Shown here: positions 56,201 to 64,000 of the stretch, piece by piece
How the letters are laid out: every line of letters starts with the position of its first letter
Numbering within the stretch: the stretch's first letter is position 1
DNA from: Phenylobacterium parvum
GTDB taxonomy: Bacteria; Pseudomonadota; Alphaproteobacteria; Caulobacterales; Caulobacteraceae
DNA length: 64,000 bases
Assembly: GCF_003150835.1 (NCBI RefSeq)
Contig: NZ_CP029479.1
Coordinates: 1,302,001-1,366,000, forward strand
Direction: 5' to 3'
The notes under the pieces: model-generated
What the model saw: the letters and a program-made list of their open reading frames with translations, nothing else
Database searches by the model: none
What the model was told of the DNA's origin: nothing
Translations under genes and position numbers: made by a program

Positions 56201-59200
56201 TGCACGAACCCGGCGCCGAAGGTCGTCGCGCCGGTGTAGGTGTTGGCGCCGCTGAGGGTGAGGACCGAGGCGGCGCTGGTATCCTTGGCGAGGCCGCCGG
56301 CGCCCGAGATCACGCCCGAGAGGACCTGATCCGCCGTGGAGCTGTAGCGCAGGATACCCGCATTGCTGATCGCCCCGCCGTAGGCCCCCGAGCCCAGGCT
56401 TCCTGCGCCGCCGATCTTCAGCTCGCCCGCCGTGATCGTGGTGCCGCCCGTGTAGGTCTGGACGCCCGTCAGGGTCAGGACGCCGGCCGCCGATTTCTGC
56501 AAGGCTCCGTCACCGGCGATCACCCCGGCATAGGTCTGGGCCGCCGTGTTGGCGTAGTCCAGCAGGGTCCCGGTCGCCAGGTTGAGGGTCGGGGTGCTGT
56601 TCGAGCCCACGAGGCGAAGGGTCCCGGCCGAGAGGGTGGTGGCGCCGGTATAGGTGTTGTTGCCCGACAGGATGAGGGTGCTTGCGCCGCCGGTGTCCTT
56701 CACCAGGGTCCCGGTCCCGGAAATCACGCCCGAAAGGGTCTGGCCGGCCGTCGAGCTGAACTGGAAGACGCCCGAATTGCTGATGGCCCCGGCATAGGTC
56801 CCGTTCCCTAGGACGCCGGCGGCGCCGATGCGCAGGGTCCCCGCGCCTATGGTCGTGGCGCCGGTGTAGGTGTTGGCGCCCGTCAGGGTCAGGGTCGAGG
56901 CGTTCGTGTCCTTGACAAGCGTCCCGCTGCCCGAGATCACGCCGGAGAGGGTCTGGTCCGCCGAGCTTGAGTAGCGCAGCGTCCCCGAGTTGGTGATGTT
57001 CCCGGCATAGGCGCCGCCCGCCAGGGTCGTCGCATCGGCGAACTGCAGGGTCCCGGTGTTGACCGTGATCGGTCCGGTGAAGGTGTTCGCGCCCCGGAGG
57101 ATCAGGGTCCCGGCGGTGTTCTTGACGAGGCCGACCGTGCCGGCGCCGTTCTCGATCACCCCCGAGAAGTCGCCGCTTGCGATACTGATGCTTCTACTTC
57201 CCGCGAAACTGGAGGTCACGCGACCGGAGCCCGACAGGACGCCGATGTCCGGGTAGCTGCAGTTACAATAAAAATCGAAGATGCCCGCGGGGCCGAGCAC
57301 AAGGTTATTGGCGACGAAGTTGCTTGAACCCACGAAGAGGGTCCCGGCGTTCACGATGAGGGGGCCTGTCAGGCCAATTGTATTGTTGAGGGTGAGGCTG
57401 GAGGTCGAAGTATCCTTGATGAATGTCCCGGCGCCGCTGACGTTGCCAGATAACTGGAGGTTGGCGCTTGTGCTGGAGCGGAAGGTTCCAGCGGCGCCGA
57501 TAACAAGATTGCCTCCGGAGCGGGTGCCAGCCCCGCCCAGGATGAACTCTCCCGCGTTGACCGTCAGGGTGCCCGCTGTATAGGCGCCGGTGAGGGTGAC
57601 CTTCGATCCGGCGATGTCCTTGGTGAAAGGCCCGCCCGAAATGGTCCCGGACAGGGTCTGATCAGCAGAGGAGCTGTAGCGGAAGGAAGAGGAGCCGCCG
57701 ATGACGATATTCCCGGCATACGTCCCGCCGCCCAAAACCCCGGCTCCGCCGATCGTGAGCACCCCATAGCCGCCGAGGGTGGTGGGGCCGGTATAGGTGT
57801 TCACGCCGGTCAGGGTCAGGCTGCCGCCGACGCCGCCGGTGTAGTTGAGGCCGCCCGCCCCGGAGATCACGCCGGAGAGGGTCTGGGCCGCGCTGGTCTG
57901 GGGGTCGAAGACGGCGCCCGAGGCGATGGCGATGTTGCCGGCGTAGGCCCCGCCGCCGAGCGTGCCGGAGCCGGAAAGTGCAAGCAGCCCGGCATTGACG
58001 TTGATCCCGCCGGTGAAGGTGTTGGCGCCCGTCAGGAACTGGTTTCCGTTCCCCGCCTTGGCCAGGGACAGGGCCGAGGCGCCGTCCTGGAGCACGCCCG
58101 CAAAGGTCTGGTTGCCCGCACTAAGATTGATGGTGAGGGTGGCGGGGGCGGCGCCATTGTTCGTCACCACGCCGTTCCCGGTGAGGTGGCCGATTGGGCT
58201 GGCATAGCCATTCACGTCGAGGGCGCCGCCGCTATTGACGTTCATGGCTGAGCCGGTGCTGAAGGCATTGGCCGCCCCGGCCCTCAGGACGCCTGCGCTG
58301 ACGGTCGTGGCGCCCATGAAGGTGGCCGTCCCGCTGCCCGCCAGCGTCAGGGTCGAGGCCCCCGTGTCCTTGGTCAGGGCCCCGGCCCCGGAGATCGCTC
58401 CTGAGAACACCTGGTCGGCCGAGGAGCTGTACCGAATGGCGCCGGCGGACCCCATTGAGATGGCGCCGGAATAGGTCCCTCCGCCCAGGACGCCGGCGCC
58501 GCCGAGCTGGATCGTCCCGGCGTTGCCCGCAATGCTGATCGTGCCGTTGAAGGTGTTGGCCCCGGTCAGGGTCAGCAGGGCCCCGATATTGGCGGTCTTG
58601 GCGAGGTCGCCCGTCCCGGAGATCACCCCGGACAGCACCTGGTTGGTGCTTGAGCCCGTGGAGAAGCCCGCCCCCGAGGCGATGGAGATCGCCCCGCTGT
58701 AGTTTCCACCCCCAAGGACGCCGGCGCCCGAGAGCCCGAGGTAGCCGCCTGTGATCGTGATGCCGCCGGTGAAGGTGCTGGCGCCGCTCAGCAGCTGGGT
58801 CCCGCCGCCGGTCTTGGCGAGGGACAGGGGGGAGGCGCCGTCCTGGAGCACGCCCGCAAAGGTCGAGGACCCAGAGCCATAGTTGATCGTCAGGGTACCG
58901 GGGGAGCCCCCATTGTTGGTCACCGTGCCGCCGCCGCCCAGGACGCCCGTCGTGACGGAGAAGCCGTTCACGTCCAGGATACCCGGTGCGTTGACGTTGG
59001 TGGTGGAGGCGCCGCTGATGCCGTTCGCCGCGCCGGCCCGGAGCGTCCCGGCGCTGACAGTCGTCGTTCCGGTCAGGCCGTTGGCGCCGGAGAGGGTGAG
59101 GATTGAGGCGCCGGTGTCCTTGGTGAAGGCTCCCGAACCCGTGATCACCCCGGACATGACCTGGTCTGCAGAGGAGCTGTACCGAAAGACCCCCGCATTT

Positions 59201-62200
59201 CCGATTGTAACCGCGCCGTTGTACACGCCGCCGCCGAGGACGCCGGCGCCGCCCACCTGGATCGTCCCGGCATTGGAGAGAATGGTGATGGCGCCGCCGA
59301 AGGTGTTGGCCCCCGTCAGAGAGAGCAGGGCCCCGCTGTTGGAGGTCTTGGTAATCTCGCCCGACCCGGAAATCACCCCAGACAGGACCTGGCTGACGCT
59401 GGAGCCGGTGGAGAAGACAGCGCCGGAGGCGATGGCGATCGCGCCTGCATAGTTTCCGCCGCCCAGGGTCCCCGCACCCGAGAGCCGGACCTCGCCCCCG
59501 GAGAGGCTCAGGTCCCCGGTGAAGGTGTTCGTGGCGGAAAGGGTCAGCACGCCGGCGCCCAGCTTCGTCAGGCTGGTGCCCGCCCCGGCGATGACCGAAG
59601 CGAAGGTCGGACTAAGCCCGTTTGTGTCGATCCGGATCGGCTGGTTACCGGTGGTCAGGAAGCGACCGGAGAAGTCCTGGCTGTTGCCGCTATACTGAAG
59701 AGTGCCGCCGGCGAACGAGATCGCACCGGTCGAGCCCAACGCATTGCCACTGGACACCCGCAGGGTTCCGGCGTTGAGGGCGGCGCCGCCTGTAAAGGTG
59801 TTGCCGGTTCCTGACAGGGTCAGCACGCTGGTCGCGCTGGTGTCCTTCACCACCGATCCCGCGCCTGAGATGAGGCCCGACAGCACCTGGTCCGCCGAGG
59901 AGCTGTAGCGCAGGGTTCCCGCATTGCTGATGGCGCCGGCGTAGGAACCGGAGTTCAGCTGCCCGGCGCCGCCGACCGCCAGGGTCCCGAGGGTGTTGGT
60001 GATGGCCCCGGTGAAGGTGTTCACCCCGGTCAGGGTCAGGGTCGAGGCGGCGTCGGTGTCCTTGATCAGTGCCCCGGCGCCAGAGATCACGCCCGAAAGG
60101 GTCTGGTTCACGCTGGAGCTGTAGCGCAGGGTCCCGGCGTTGCTGATGCCGGCGGCGTAGGTCCCCGCGCCCAGGGAGCCGGCGCCTCCGATCTTCAGCT
60201 CCCCCGCGGTGATGGTCGTGGCGCCAGTGTATCCGCTGGTCCCGCTCAGGGTCAGGGTTCCTGTCCCGAGCTTGTTGAGCGTCGTCCCCGCGCCGTCGAG
60301 CCCCGTGGCGTAGGTCACCGACTGGCCATTGGTGTCGATCCGCACCTGCTGGCCGCCCGTCGACAGGATCCGCGCCGAATGGTCCGCCAGGTTGTTGGCG
60401 CTGTGCTGCAGGGTCCCGCCGGAGAAGGCGAGGGCGCCGGACGAGCCGATCGCCCCTGCGGAGTTCAGGAGCAGGGTACCGGCCGCGAAGGTCACGCCGC
60501 CGGTGAAGGTGTTCGCGCCGCTGAGGGTCAGCACCCCCGCCGCCGACTTCTGCAGGGCGCCCGCCCCGGAGAGCACGCCGGCATAGGTCACGGCGCCGGC
60601 GTTGGCGTAGTCGAGCAGGGTTCCCGCCGCCATTGCGATCCCACTGGTGGCGTTCGTGGTCGTCAGGCGCAGGGTTCCCACGGAGAGGGTGGTGGCCCCG
60701 GTGTAGGTGTTGATCGCGGTCAGGGTGAGGGTAGAGGCGGCGGTCTCCTTCACCAGGGTTCCCGCGCCGGAGATCGCTCCCGACAGGGTCTGGTCGGCGC
60801 TGGAGGCGTACCTCAGCGTGCCGACGTTGCTGATCGCCCCGGCGTAGGTCCCGGAGCCCAGGCTCCCCGCGCCGCCGACTGTCAGGGTCCCCAGGGTGTT
60901 GGTGATGGCCCCGGTGAAGGTGTTGGTCCCCGTCAGGGTCAGGGTCGAGGCGGCGTCAGTGTCCTTGATGAGGGCCCCGGCCCCGGAGATCACCCCGGAC
61001 AGGACCTGGTCAGCGCTGGAGCTATAGCGCAGCGTCCCCGCGTTGCTGATGTTTGCGGCGTAGGTCCCTCCGCCGAAGGTCCCGGCGCCCCCGATCTTGA
61101 GCTCGCCGGCGGTGATCGTGGTGGAGCCGGTGAAGGTGCTGGCGCCGCTGACGGTCAGGACCCCCGCCGCCGACTTCTGGAAGGCTCCGGCGCCGGCGAT
61201 CACCCCGGCGTAGGTCTGGGCCGCTGTATTGGCGTAGTCCAGCAGGGTCCCGGTCGCCAGGTTGATGGTCGAGGTGGTGTTGGATCCGACCAGGCGCAGG
61301 GTTCCGGCCGAGACCGTTGTGGAGCCCACATAGTTGTTGTTCCCCGACAGGATGAGGGTGTTCGCCGAGGTGTCCTTGACCACCGACCCTGCGCCCGCAA
61401 TGCCCCCGGACAGGGTCTGGGTCGCGCTTGAGCTGAACTGCAGTGTCGAGCCGGCGCCAATGCTGACCGCGCCGGCGTAAGACCCTGAACCAAGGCTGCC
61501 CGCGCCGCTGATCCGGAGGGTCCCGCCCCCGCCCAGCGTTGTGCCCCCCAGGTAGGTGTTCACGCCCGTCAGGTTGAGGGTGGAGGCGGCGGTGTCCTTC
61601 AACACGCTGCCGCCACCGGAGATCACCCCCGACAGGGTCTGGTCGGCGGAGCTTGAGTACCGAAACGTCCCCGAGACGGCGATTGCGCCGGCATAGTCCC
61701 CGTTGCCGAGGCTGCCCGAGCCGCCGATCTGCAGGGTCCCGGCGGAAACGGTCGTTCCGCCGGTGTAGGTGTTCGTCCCCGTGAGGGTCAGGGTCGAGCT
61801 GGCGCTCGTGTCCTTGGTGATGCTCCCGGCGCCGGAGATCACCCCCGAGAGGGTCTGGTTGGCGCTGGAGCCGTACTGGAAGGTCCCCACATTGCTGATG
61901 TCGCCGGCATAGCTTCCTCCGGCGAGGGAGCCTGAGCCGCTGATCCGCAGCGTCCCGGCGGTGATTGCGGTGTTTCCCGTGAAGGTGTTCAGGCCGGTCA
62001 GGGTCAGGACCCCGGCGGCCCCCTTGCGGAAGTCACCGGGACCGGAGATCACGCCGGCGTAGGTCACGGCCCCTGCGTTGGAAAAGCTCAGGAGCGTTCC
62101 GGCGGAAGTCGTGATGCCGGAGGAGGCGTTGGCCGCGTCGATCCTCAGGTTGCCGGCCGCGAGGGTGGTCGCGCCCGTGTAGGTGTTGGCCCCGGTCAGG

Positions 62201-64000
62201 TAGAGGGTCGAGGCGGCGGTGTCCTTCACCAGGGCCCCGGCGCCGGAGATGACGCCGGACAGGGTCTGGTCGACGCTCGAGCTGTAGCGCAGCGTGCCGG
62301 CGTTGCTGATGGCGCCGGCGTAGGTCCCGCCGCCCAGGCTCCCCGCGCCTCCGATCACCAGGGACCCGGCGCTGTTCGTGATGCCCCCGGTGAAGGTGTT
62401 GGCCGCCGTCAGGGTCAGGGTCGAGGCGGCGCTGGTGTTCTTGGTCAGGCCGCCGACGCCCGAGATCACGCCGGAGAGGGTCTGGTTGGCGGTGGAGCTG
62501 TAGGTGAAGGTCCCGGCGTTGTTGATCGCGCCGCTGAAGTTGTCGCCGCCAAGGGAGCCCGATCCTCCGATGATCAGGGACTGGTTGGTCGGGATGATGT
62601 TGATCGTGCCGTTGAAGGGGTTCGCGCCCGTCAGGGTGATCGGCGACCCGGCCTGGGTGAGCGTGCCCGTCCCCGAGATGACGCCGGAGTGGGTGTAGCC
62701 GCTAAACCTCGAGAACTTCAGGGTCCCTGCGGGTCCGATGGCGATGGCGTTGGCGCCCCCGAACACGGCGCCATTCGAGAGATCGATCGTGCCGGTGTCG
62801 ATCGTGATGGGGCCGGTATAGCTCGGAGCAACGGACGACCAGGTCAGGGTTGAGGCCGCCGTGTCCTTGATCAGGGCGCCAGCGCCGGTGATATTCAGCG
62901 CCTGGCTGGCCGAGGTCGAATACCGCAGCGTCCCGCCCGCGTTGATGGTGACCACTGCGGTTGAGTGGGTCGAGGCGCCCCCGAAGACCAGGGTCCCGGC
63001 GCTGACGGTCGTCCCGCCGCTTTGAGTGGCGGCGCCGCTGAGGGTCAGTGTGGAGGCTGCGGTGTCCTTCACCACATTGCCCCCGCCGCTGATGGGCCCG
63101 GAGATGACCTGGTCGGCGGTCGAGGCATACCGGAAGGAGCCGCCTGCGCCCGCTCCGGTGGAATTGGTGACGAGGGATCCGGAGAAATTACCGCCCCCCA
63201 GGACGCCGCTGCCCCCGATGGTCACGGAATAGGACCCTGTCTGGATCGTGCCGTTGAAGGTGTTCTGCCCGGTCAGGGTCAGGACCGGGCCGCCGCTGCC
63301 GCTCGTCGTCAGGGTCCCGGCGCCGGAGATGACGCCGGACAGGGTCTGGCTGCCGTTCCAGAAGCTGAGGGTGGCGCCCGGCGCGATCTCGATGTTGCCC
63401 GGGTGGTTCCCCGAATTCCAGGTGGACCGGAAGTCTAGGGTCCCGGACGAGATGGTCGTGGCCCCCGTCCAGGTCAGGGTCGCGAATGAACCAGTCGTAA
63501 GGGCGCCTGCGCCGGTCTTCACGAAGCTTCCGGTCCCGGTGAGCGACCCCGTCAGCCCCCCTGTTCCGTTGAAGGTCACGACCCCGGAATTGGCGATGGC
63601 GGAGTTCAGGCTGATCGTCCCGGGCGAGATCAGTTCGAGCCCGCTGCCCGTCCCGGAATTGGTCACGGCGGCGTTCAGGGTGATCGCCCCCGCCGCGTTC
63701 AGGGTCAGGGTGGTGTTGGCGCTCCAGGACAGGGCGTTGGACAGGGTGATGTTGCCGGCCTGGGTCCCGGACGATCCCGTCGAGACGGTGACGCTGGCCC
63801 CGGCCAGGGCGTTCTGCAGGGAGGTGACGTTGATCACCGCGGAGTCGCCGGTGGCCGTGAACCCGCTCTGGTTGGCGTCGGCGCCGGTGGAGATGGTGAC
63901 GTTGTAGGGATCGAGCAGGAGCTGGCCGGCCCTGCCGCCGGTCGACAGGAGGTTCACCTGGCCGTCAAAGAGGTAGACGCCGTGGCTGGAGACCTCCGCC
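53245..64000 (-). CDS. Giant secreted adhesin, two-partner-secretion type, 5' end missing
   Basis: The C-terminal 3,584 or so residues of a filamentous-haemagglutinin-like protein; the reading frame is open to the right edge, so the true start and the secretion domain lie beyond 64000. From the left end of the protein, the segments are LLLDPYNVTIS (typical just after a TPS domain), then about 38 autotransporter-associated beta-strand repeats (about 63570-55500) with SGVISGAGALVKDT-type units. A RWLIYSQRPADNRFGGL domain (about 55080) is followed by five YDG/MBG-type repeats (about 54680-53440) and a tail of about 65 residues with a Cys pair. No C-terminal barrel is present, so a TpsB partner is expected elsewhere. 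Probable role: surface attachment or biofilm. Confidence 0.9.
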   Translation of the reverse strand, partial: AEVSSHGVYLFDGQVNLLSTGGRAGQLLLDPYNVTISTGADANQSGFTATGDSAVINVTSLQNALAGASVTVSTGSSGTQAGNITLSNALSWSANTTLTLNAAGAITLNAAVTNSGTGSGLELISPGTISLNSAIANSGVVTFNGTGGLTGSLTGTGSFVKTGAGALTTGSFATLTWTGATTISSGTLDFRSTWNSGNHPGNIEIAPGATLSFWNGSQTLSGVISGAGTLTTSGSGGPVLTLTGQNTFNGTIQTGSYSVTIGGSGVLGGGNFSGSLVTNSTGAGAGGSFRYASTADQVISGPISGGGNVVKDTAASTLTLSGAATQSGGTTVSAGTLVFGGASTHSTAVVTINAGGTLRYSTSASQALNITGAGALIKDTAASTLTWSSVAPSYTGPITIDTGTIDLSNGAVFGGANAIAIGPAGTLKFSRFSGYTHSGVISGTGTLTQAGSPITLTGANPFNGTINIIPTNQSLIIGGSGSLGGDNFSGAINNAGTFTYSSTANQTLSGVISGVGGLTKNTSAASTLTLTAANTFTGGITNSAGSLVIGGAGSLGGGTYAGAISNAGTLRYSSSVDQTLSGVISGAGALVKDTAASTLYLTGANTYTGATTLAAGNLRIDAANASSGITTSAGTLLSFSNAGAVTYAGVISGPGDFRKGAAGVLTLTGLNTFTGNTAITAGTLRISGSGSLAGGSYAGDISNVGTFQYGSSANQTLSGVISGAGSITKDTSASSTLTLTGTNTYTGGTTVSAGTLQIGGSGSLGNGDYAGAIAVSGTFRYSSSADQTLSGVISGGGSVLKDTAASTLNLTGVNTYLGGTTLGGGGTLRISGAGSLGSGSYAGAVSIGAGSTLQFSSSATQTLSGGIAGAGSVVKDTSANTLILSGNNNYVGSTTVSAGTLRLVGSNTTSTINLATGTLLDYANTAAQTYAGVIAGAGAFQKSAAGVLTVSGASTFTGSTTITAGELKIGGAGTFGGGTYAANISNAGTLRYSSSADQVLSGVISGAGALIKDTDAASTLTLTGTNTFTGAITNTLGTLTVGGAGSLGSGTYAGAISNVGTLRYASSADQTLSGAISGAGTLVKETAASTLTLTAINTYTGATTLSVGTLRLTTTNATSGIAMAAGTLLDYANAGAVTYAGVLSGAGALQKSAAGVLTLSGANTFTGGVTFAAGTLLLNSAGAIGSSGALAFSGGTLQHSANNLADHSARILSTGGQQVRIDTNGQSVTYATGLDGAGTTLNKLGTGTLTLSGTSGYTGATTITAGELKIGGAGSLGAGTYAAGISNAGTLRYSSSVNQTLSGVISGAGALIKDTDAASTLTLTGVNTFTGAITNTLGTLAVGGAGQLNSGSYAGAISNAGTLRYSSSADQVLSGLISGAGSVVKDTSATSVLTLSGTGNTFTGGAALNAGTLRVSSGNALGSTGAISFAGGTLQYSGNSQDFSGRFLTTGNQPIRIDTNGLSPTFASVIAGAGTSLTKLGAGVLTLSATNTFTGDLSLSGGEVRLSGAGTLGGGNYAGAIAIASGAVFSTGSSVSQVLSGVISGSGEITKTSNSGALLSLTGANTFGGAITILSNAGTIQVGGAGVLGGGVYNGAVTIGNAGVFRYSSSADQVMSGVITGSGAFTKDTGASILTLSGANGLTGTTTVSAGTLRAGAANGISGASTTNVNAPGILDVNGFSVTTGVLGGGGTVTNNGGSPGTLTINYGSGSSTFAGVLQDGASPLSLAKTGGGTQLLSGASTFTGGITITGGYLGLSGAGVLGGGNYSGAISIASGAGFSTGSSTNQVLSGVISGTGDLAKTANIGALLTLTGANTFNGTISIAGNAGTIQLGGAGVLGGGTYSGAISMGSAGAIRYSSSADQVFSGAISGAGALTKDTGASTLTLAGSGTATFMGATTVSAGVLRAGAANAFSTGSAMNVNSGGALDVNGYASPIGHLTGNGVVTNNGAAPATLTINLSAGNQTFAGVLQDGASALSLAKAGNGNQFLTGANTFTGGINVNAGLLALSGSGTLGGGAYAGNIAIASGAVFDPQTSAAQTLSGVISGAGGLNYTGGVGGSLTLTGVNTYTGPTTLGGYGVLTIGGAGVLGGGTYAGNIVIGGSSSFRYSSSADQTLSGTISGGPFTKDIAGSKVTLTGAYTAGTLTVNAGEFILGGAGTRSGGNLVIGAAGTFRSSTSANLQLSGNVSGAGTFIKDTSTSSLTLNNTIGLTGPLIVNAGTLFVGSSNFVANNLVLGPAGIFDFYCNCSYPDIGVLSGSGRVTSSFAGSRSISIASGDFSGVIENGAGTVGLVKNTAGTLILRGANTFTGPITVNTGTLQFADATTLAGGAYAGNITNSGTLRYSSSADQTLSGVISGSGTLVKDTNASTLTLTGANTYTGATTIGAGTLRIGAAGVLGNGTYAGAISNSGVFQFSSTAGQTLSGVISGTGTLVKDTGGASTLILSGNNTYTGATTLSAGTLRLVGSNSTPTLNLATGTLLDYANTAAQTYAGVIAGDGALQKSAAGVLTLTGVQTYTGGTTITAGELKIGGAGSLGSGAYGGAISNAGILRYSSTADQVLSGVISGAGGLAKDTSAASVLTLSGANTYTGATTFGAGFVQLGSAGALGPSGALAFSGGTLRHGAANTVDYSARILSTGGQLVRIDTNGQAVTWAGGLSGAGTSLTKLGAGTLSLTANSGFTGGLTIAEGELRFSGAGALGGGTYAGAISNAGTLRYSSTVDQTFSGALSGAGALVKDTDAVAVLTLTGVNTLTGPITIDAGTLKIGGGSVLGGGAYAGDLANNGVLQFASSADQVLSGVISGTGSVVKDTSATSVLTLSGANTFGGQLKVDAGKVELDGSWSPVGGAASVRVGADARLEGSGVVSAATLALAGPGHVDLDGPNQVDAISATGTIGGVSLVNARSLSAGSIQATDMIRLRAAGAGSDLVLAPMAVLNSAATGDAVVLAADRNFLNDAGAGAVTTPAGRWLIYSQRPADNRFGGLDSQKAALWGRVALAPVPEAGNRYAFTHVPTLTIDSVSMAKSFGVDVSAAVATSYTVQGLEAGVSGAFLGDALGSTVTGTPHVFSDGSPASAGYGEYAILTARGSLSAPAGYVLQFRSSGVLTVDKAVLTVQARNLSKVYDGRVLPTGAGVDVTGWMNGDSLSNLTGALTYSGSFVGAVDVGAYQILPGGLSSPNYRITFLPGTLTVTPAPLVVRVLPVNRTYDGAAFSGGAVTYAGFASGETPSVLGGALVLGGSAQGAVNAGDYVQTASGLTSRNYAIRFEDAGLTIRPAALTITPRDVSRTYDGTAFSGGSVVLQGLAARDTLADLSGTLAFGGSSQGAVNAGTYDITVSGLSSPNYVIRFERGALVIRPAPLNITARDVSRTYDATAYSGGSATADGLAARDTLADLSGSLVFGGASQGAVNAGTYDITVSGLSSPNYDIRFVAGRLSIAKALATVAADPVTKSFDGKPFTGGTTVTVSGLAGQDTPTVLNGEVVFTGPSQGAVQIGTYEILPSGLTSQNYEIRYLAGTLQVVPAPITVTSRPRLEYVCRGVIRLLGEAACTPEDVYADFVAEPRWLTQGFMPIRVLVPDLRLSARID
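53690..54175 (-). repeat. Two near-identical YDG-repeat units in tandem
   Basis: Two adjacent 246-base (82-codon) units encode YDG/MBG-type repeats beginning NITARDVSRTYDATAY and TITPRDVSRTYDGTAF. DNA identity is very high over 53728-53850 and 53974-54096, including long exact runs, whereas the flanking YDG units are diverged. This is a recent tandem duplication inside the adhesin gene. Confidence 0.85.
56340..56672 (-). repeat. Distant internal repeat of the adhesin, copy A
   Basis: This block matches 61020-61352 at a fixed offset of 4,680 bases (1,560 codons), with about 65 bases around 56521-56586 differing at only a few positions. It encodes two beta-strand repeats containing NLATGTLLDYANTAAQTYAGVI. 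In-frame spacing shows copying within the gene. Confidence 0.75.
57950..59490 (-). repeat. Tandem 750-base super-repeat in the adhesin
   Basis: Two consecutive copies of a 250-codon block (about 59490-58741 and 58740-57980), each made of three beta-strand repeats plus GVLQDGASxLSLAK and TVTNNGG-type connectors. A partial third copy starts near 57985. The blocks are colinear but diverged in sequence, so the duplication is older than the YDG one. Confidence 0.8.
61020..61352 (-). repeat. Distant internal repeat of the adhesin, copy B
   Basis: Partner of 56340-56672, offset by exactly 4,680 bases. The best-conserved part is near 61201-61266. The encoded residues again include NLATGTLLDYANTAAQTYAGVI. 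Confidence 0.75.

Noticed and set aside
53440-63570. Regular spacing of similar DNA blocks that could suggest a CRISPR array or tandem satellite
   Set aside because: The blocks lie in one long open frame, vary in length by whole codons, and encode beta-strand protein repeats.
63955-63957. GTG at 63957 as the start of the adhesin
   Set aside because: The frame stays open to the right edge with coherent adhesin sequence (VSSHGVYLFDGQVNLLSTGG), so this codon is internal.

Overview
The window looks like chromosomal DNA of a Caulobacteraceae-type alphaproteobacterium (Caulobacter or Phenylobacterium relatives). The grounds are the very high GC with strong third-position bias, a PopA-like degenerate GGDEF protein beside mfd, the gene order rplM-rpsI-argC and aminotransferase-hom-glpX-recJ, an alphaproteobacterial NDUFS4-type complex I subunit, and a large TonB-dependent receptor. 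Almost every base is used: genes commonly overlap by 4 bases (ATGA or GTGA), and no stretch longer than 300 bases lacks a gene. The longest gaps are 12252-12510, with no gene and only a weak dyad near 12444, and 15628-15892, with one hairpin.

Layout. 54-4197: ribosomal proteins L13 and S9, an acetyltransferase, arginine biosynthesis (argC), an exported methionine sulfoxide reductase B and a lipoprotein. 4181-6667: class I PHA synthase and a small lipoprotein. 6777-12094: aminotransferase, homoserine dehydrogenase, class II fructose bisphosphatase and RecJ. 12130-18082: tRNA-Glu, a TonB receptor, a double cold-shock protein, a DUF192 protein, a hotdog thioesterase, tRNA-Pro, NDUFS4 and tRNA-Arg. 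18102-22038: an unfamiliar small protein, a cytochrome c' lipoprotein, an aldehyde dehydrogenase and an M20 peptidase. 22104-26416 (minus): cfa-cysK-sseA-metC, sulfur amino acid and membrane lipid functions. 26544-31041: kdsA-hldE-hldD for LPS inner core, plus a DUF3089 protein without its nucleophile. 30983-38221: recG, sdhE, mfd and popA. 38321-50923: a catabolic stretch with two SDRs, an alpha-methylacyl-CoA racemase, two acyl-CoA synthetases, a Rieske oxygenase and an alkylsulfatase, with a YihY protein, TusA and an M61 peptidase in between. 51042-53228: katG. 53245-64000: the C-terminal 3,584 or so residues of a giant secreted adhesin whose start lies beyond the right edge.

How they work together. 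Most of the window is housekeeping. The catabolic stretch looks suited to activating and oxidising branched or cyclic acids and to desulfating alkyl sulfates. The adhesin is the most unusual object: about 38 autotransporter-associated beta-strand repeats followed by five YDG/MBG-type repeats, with several layers of DNA-level repetition and a C-terminal cysteine pair. No CRISPR array, insertion sequence, integrase or prophage was seen. I found no clearly undescribed multi-gene system. The strongest leads are the adhesin architecture, the catalytically altered DUF3089 and LDT-like proteins, the PHA synthase basic tail and the possible RNA structure over the DUF192 start.
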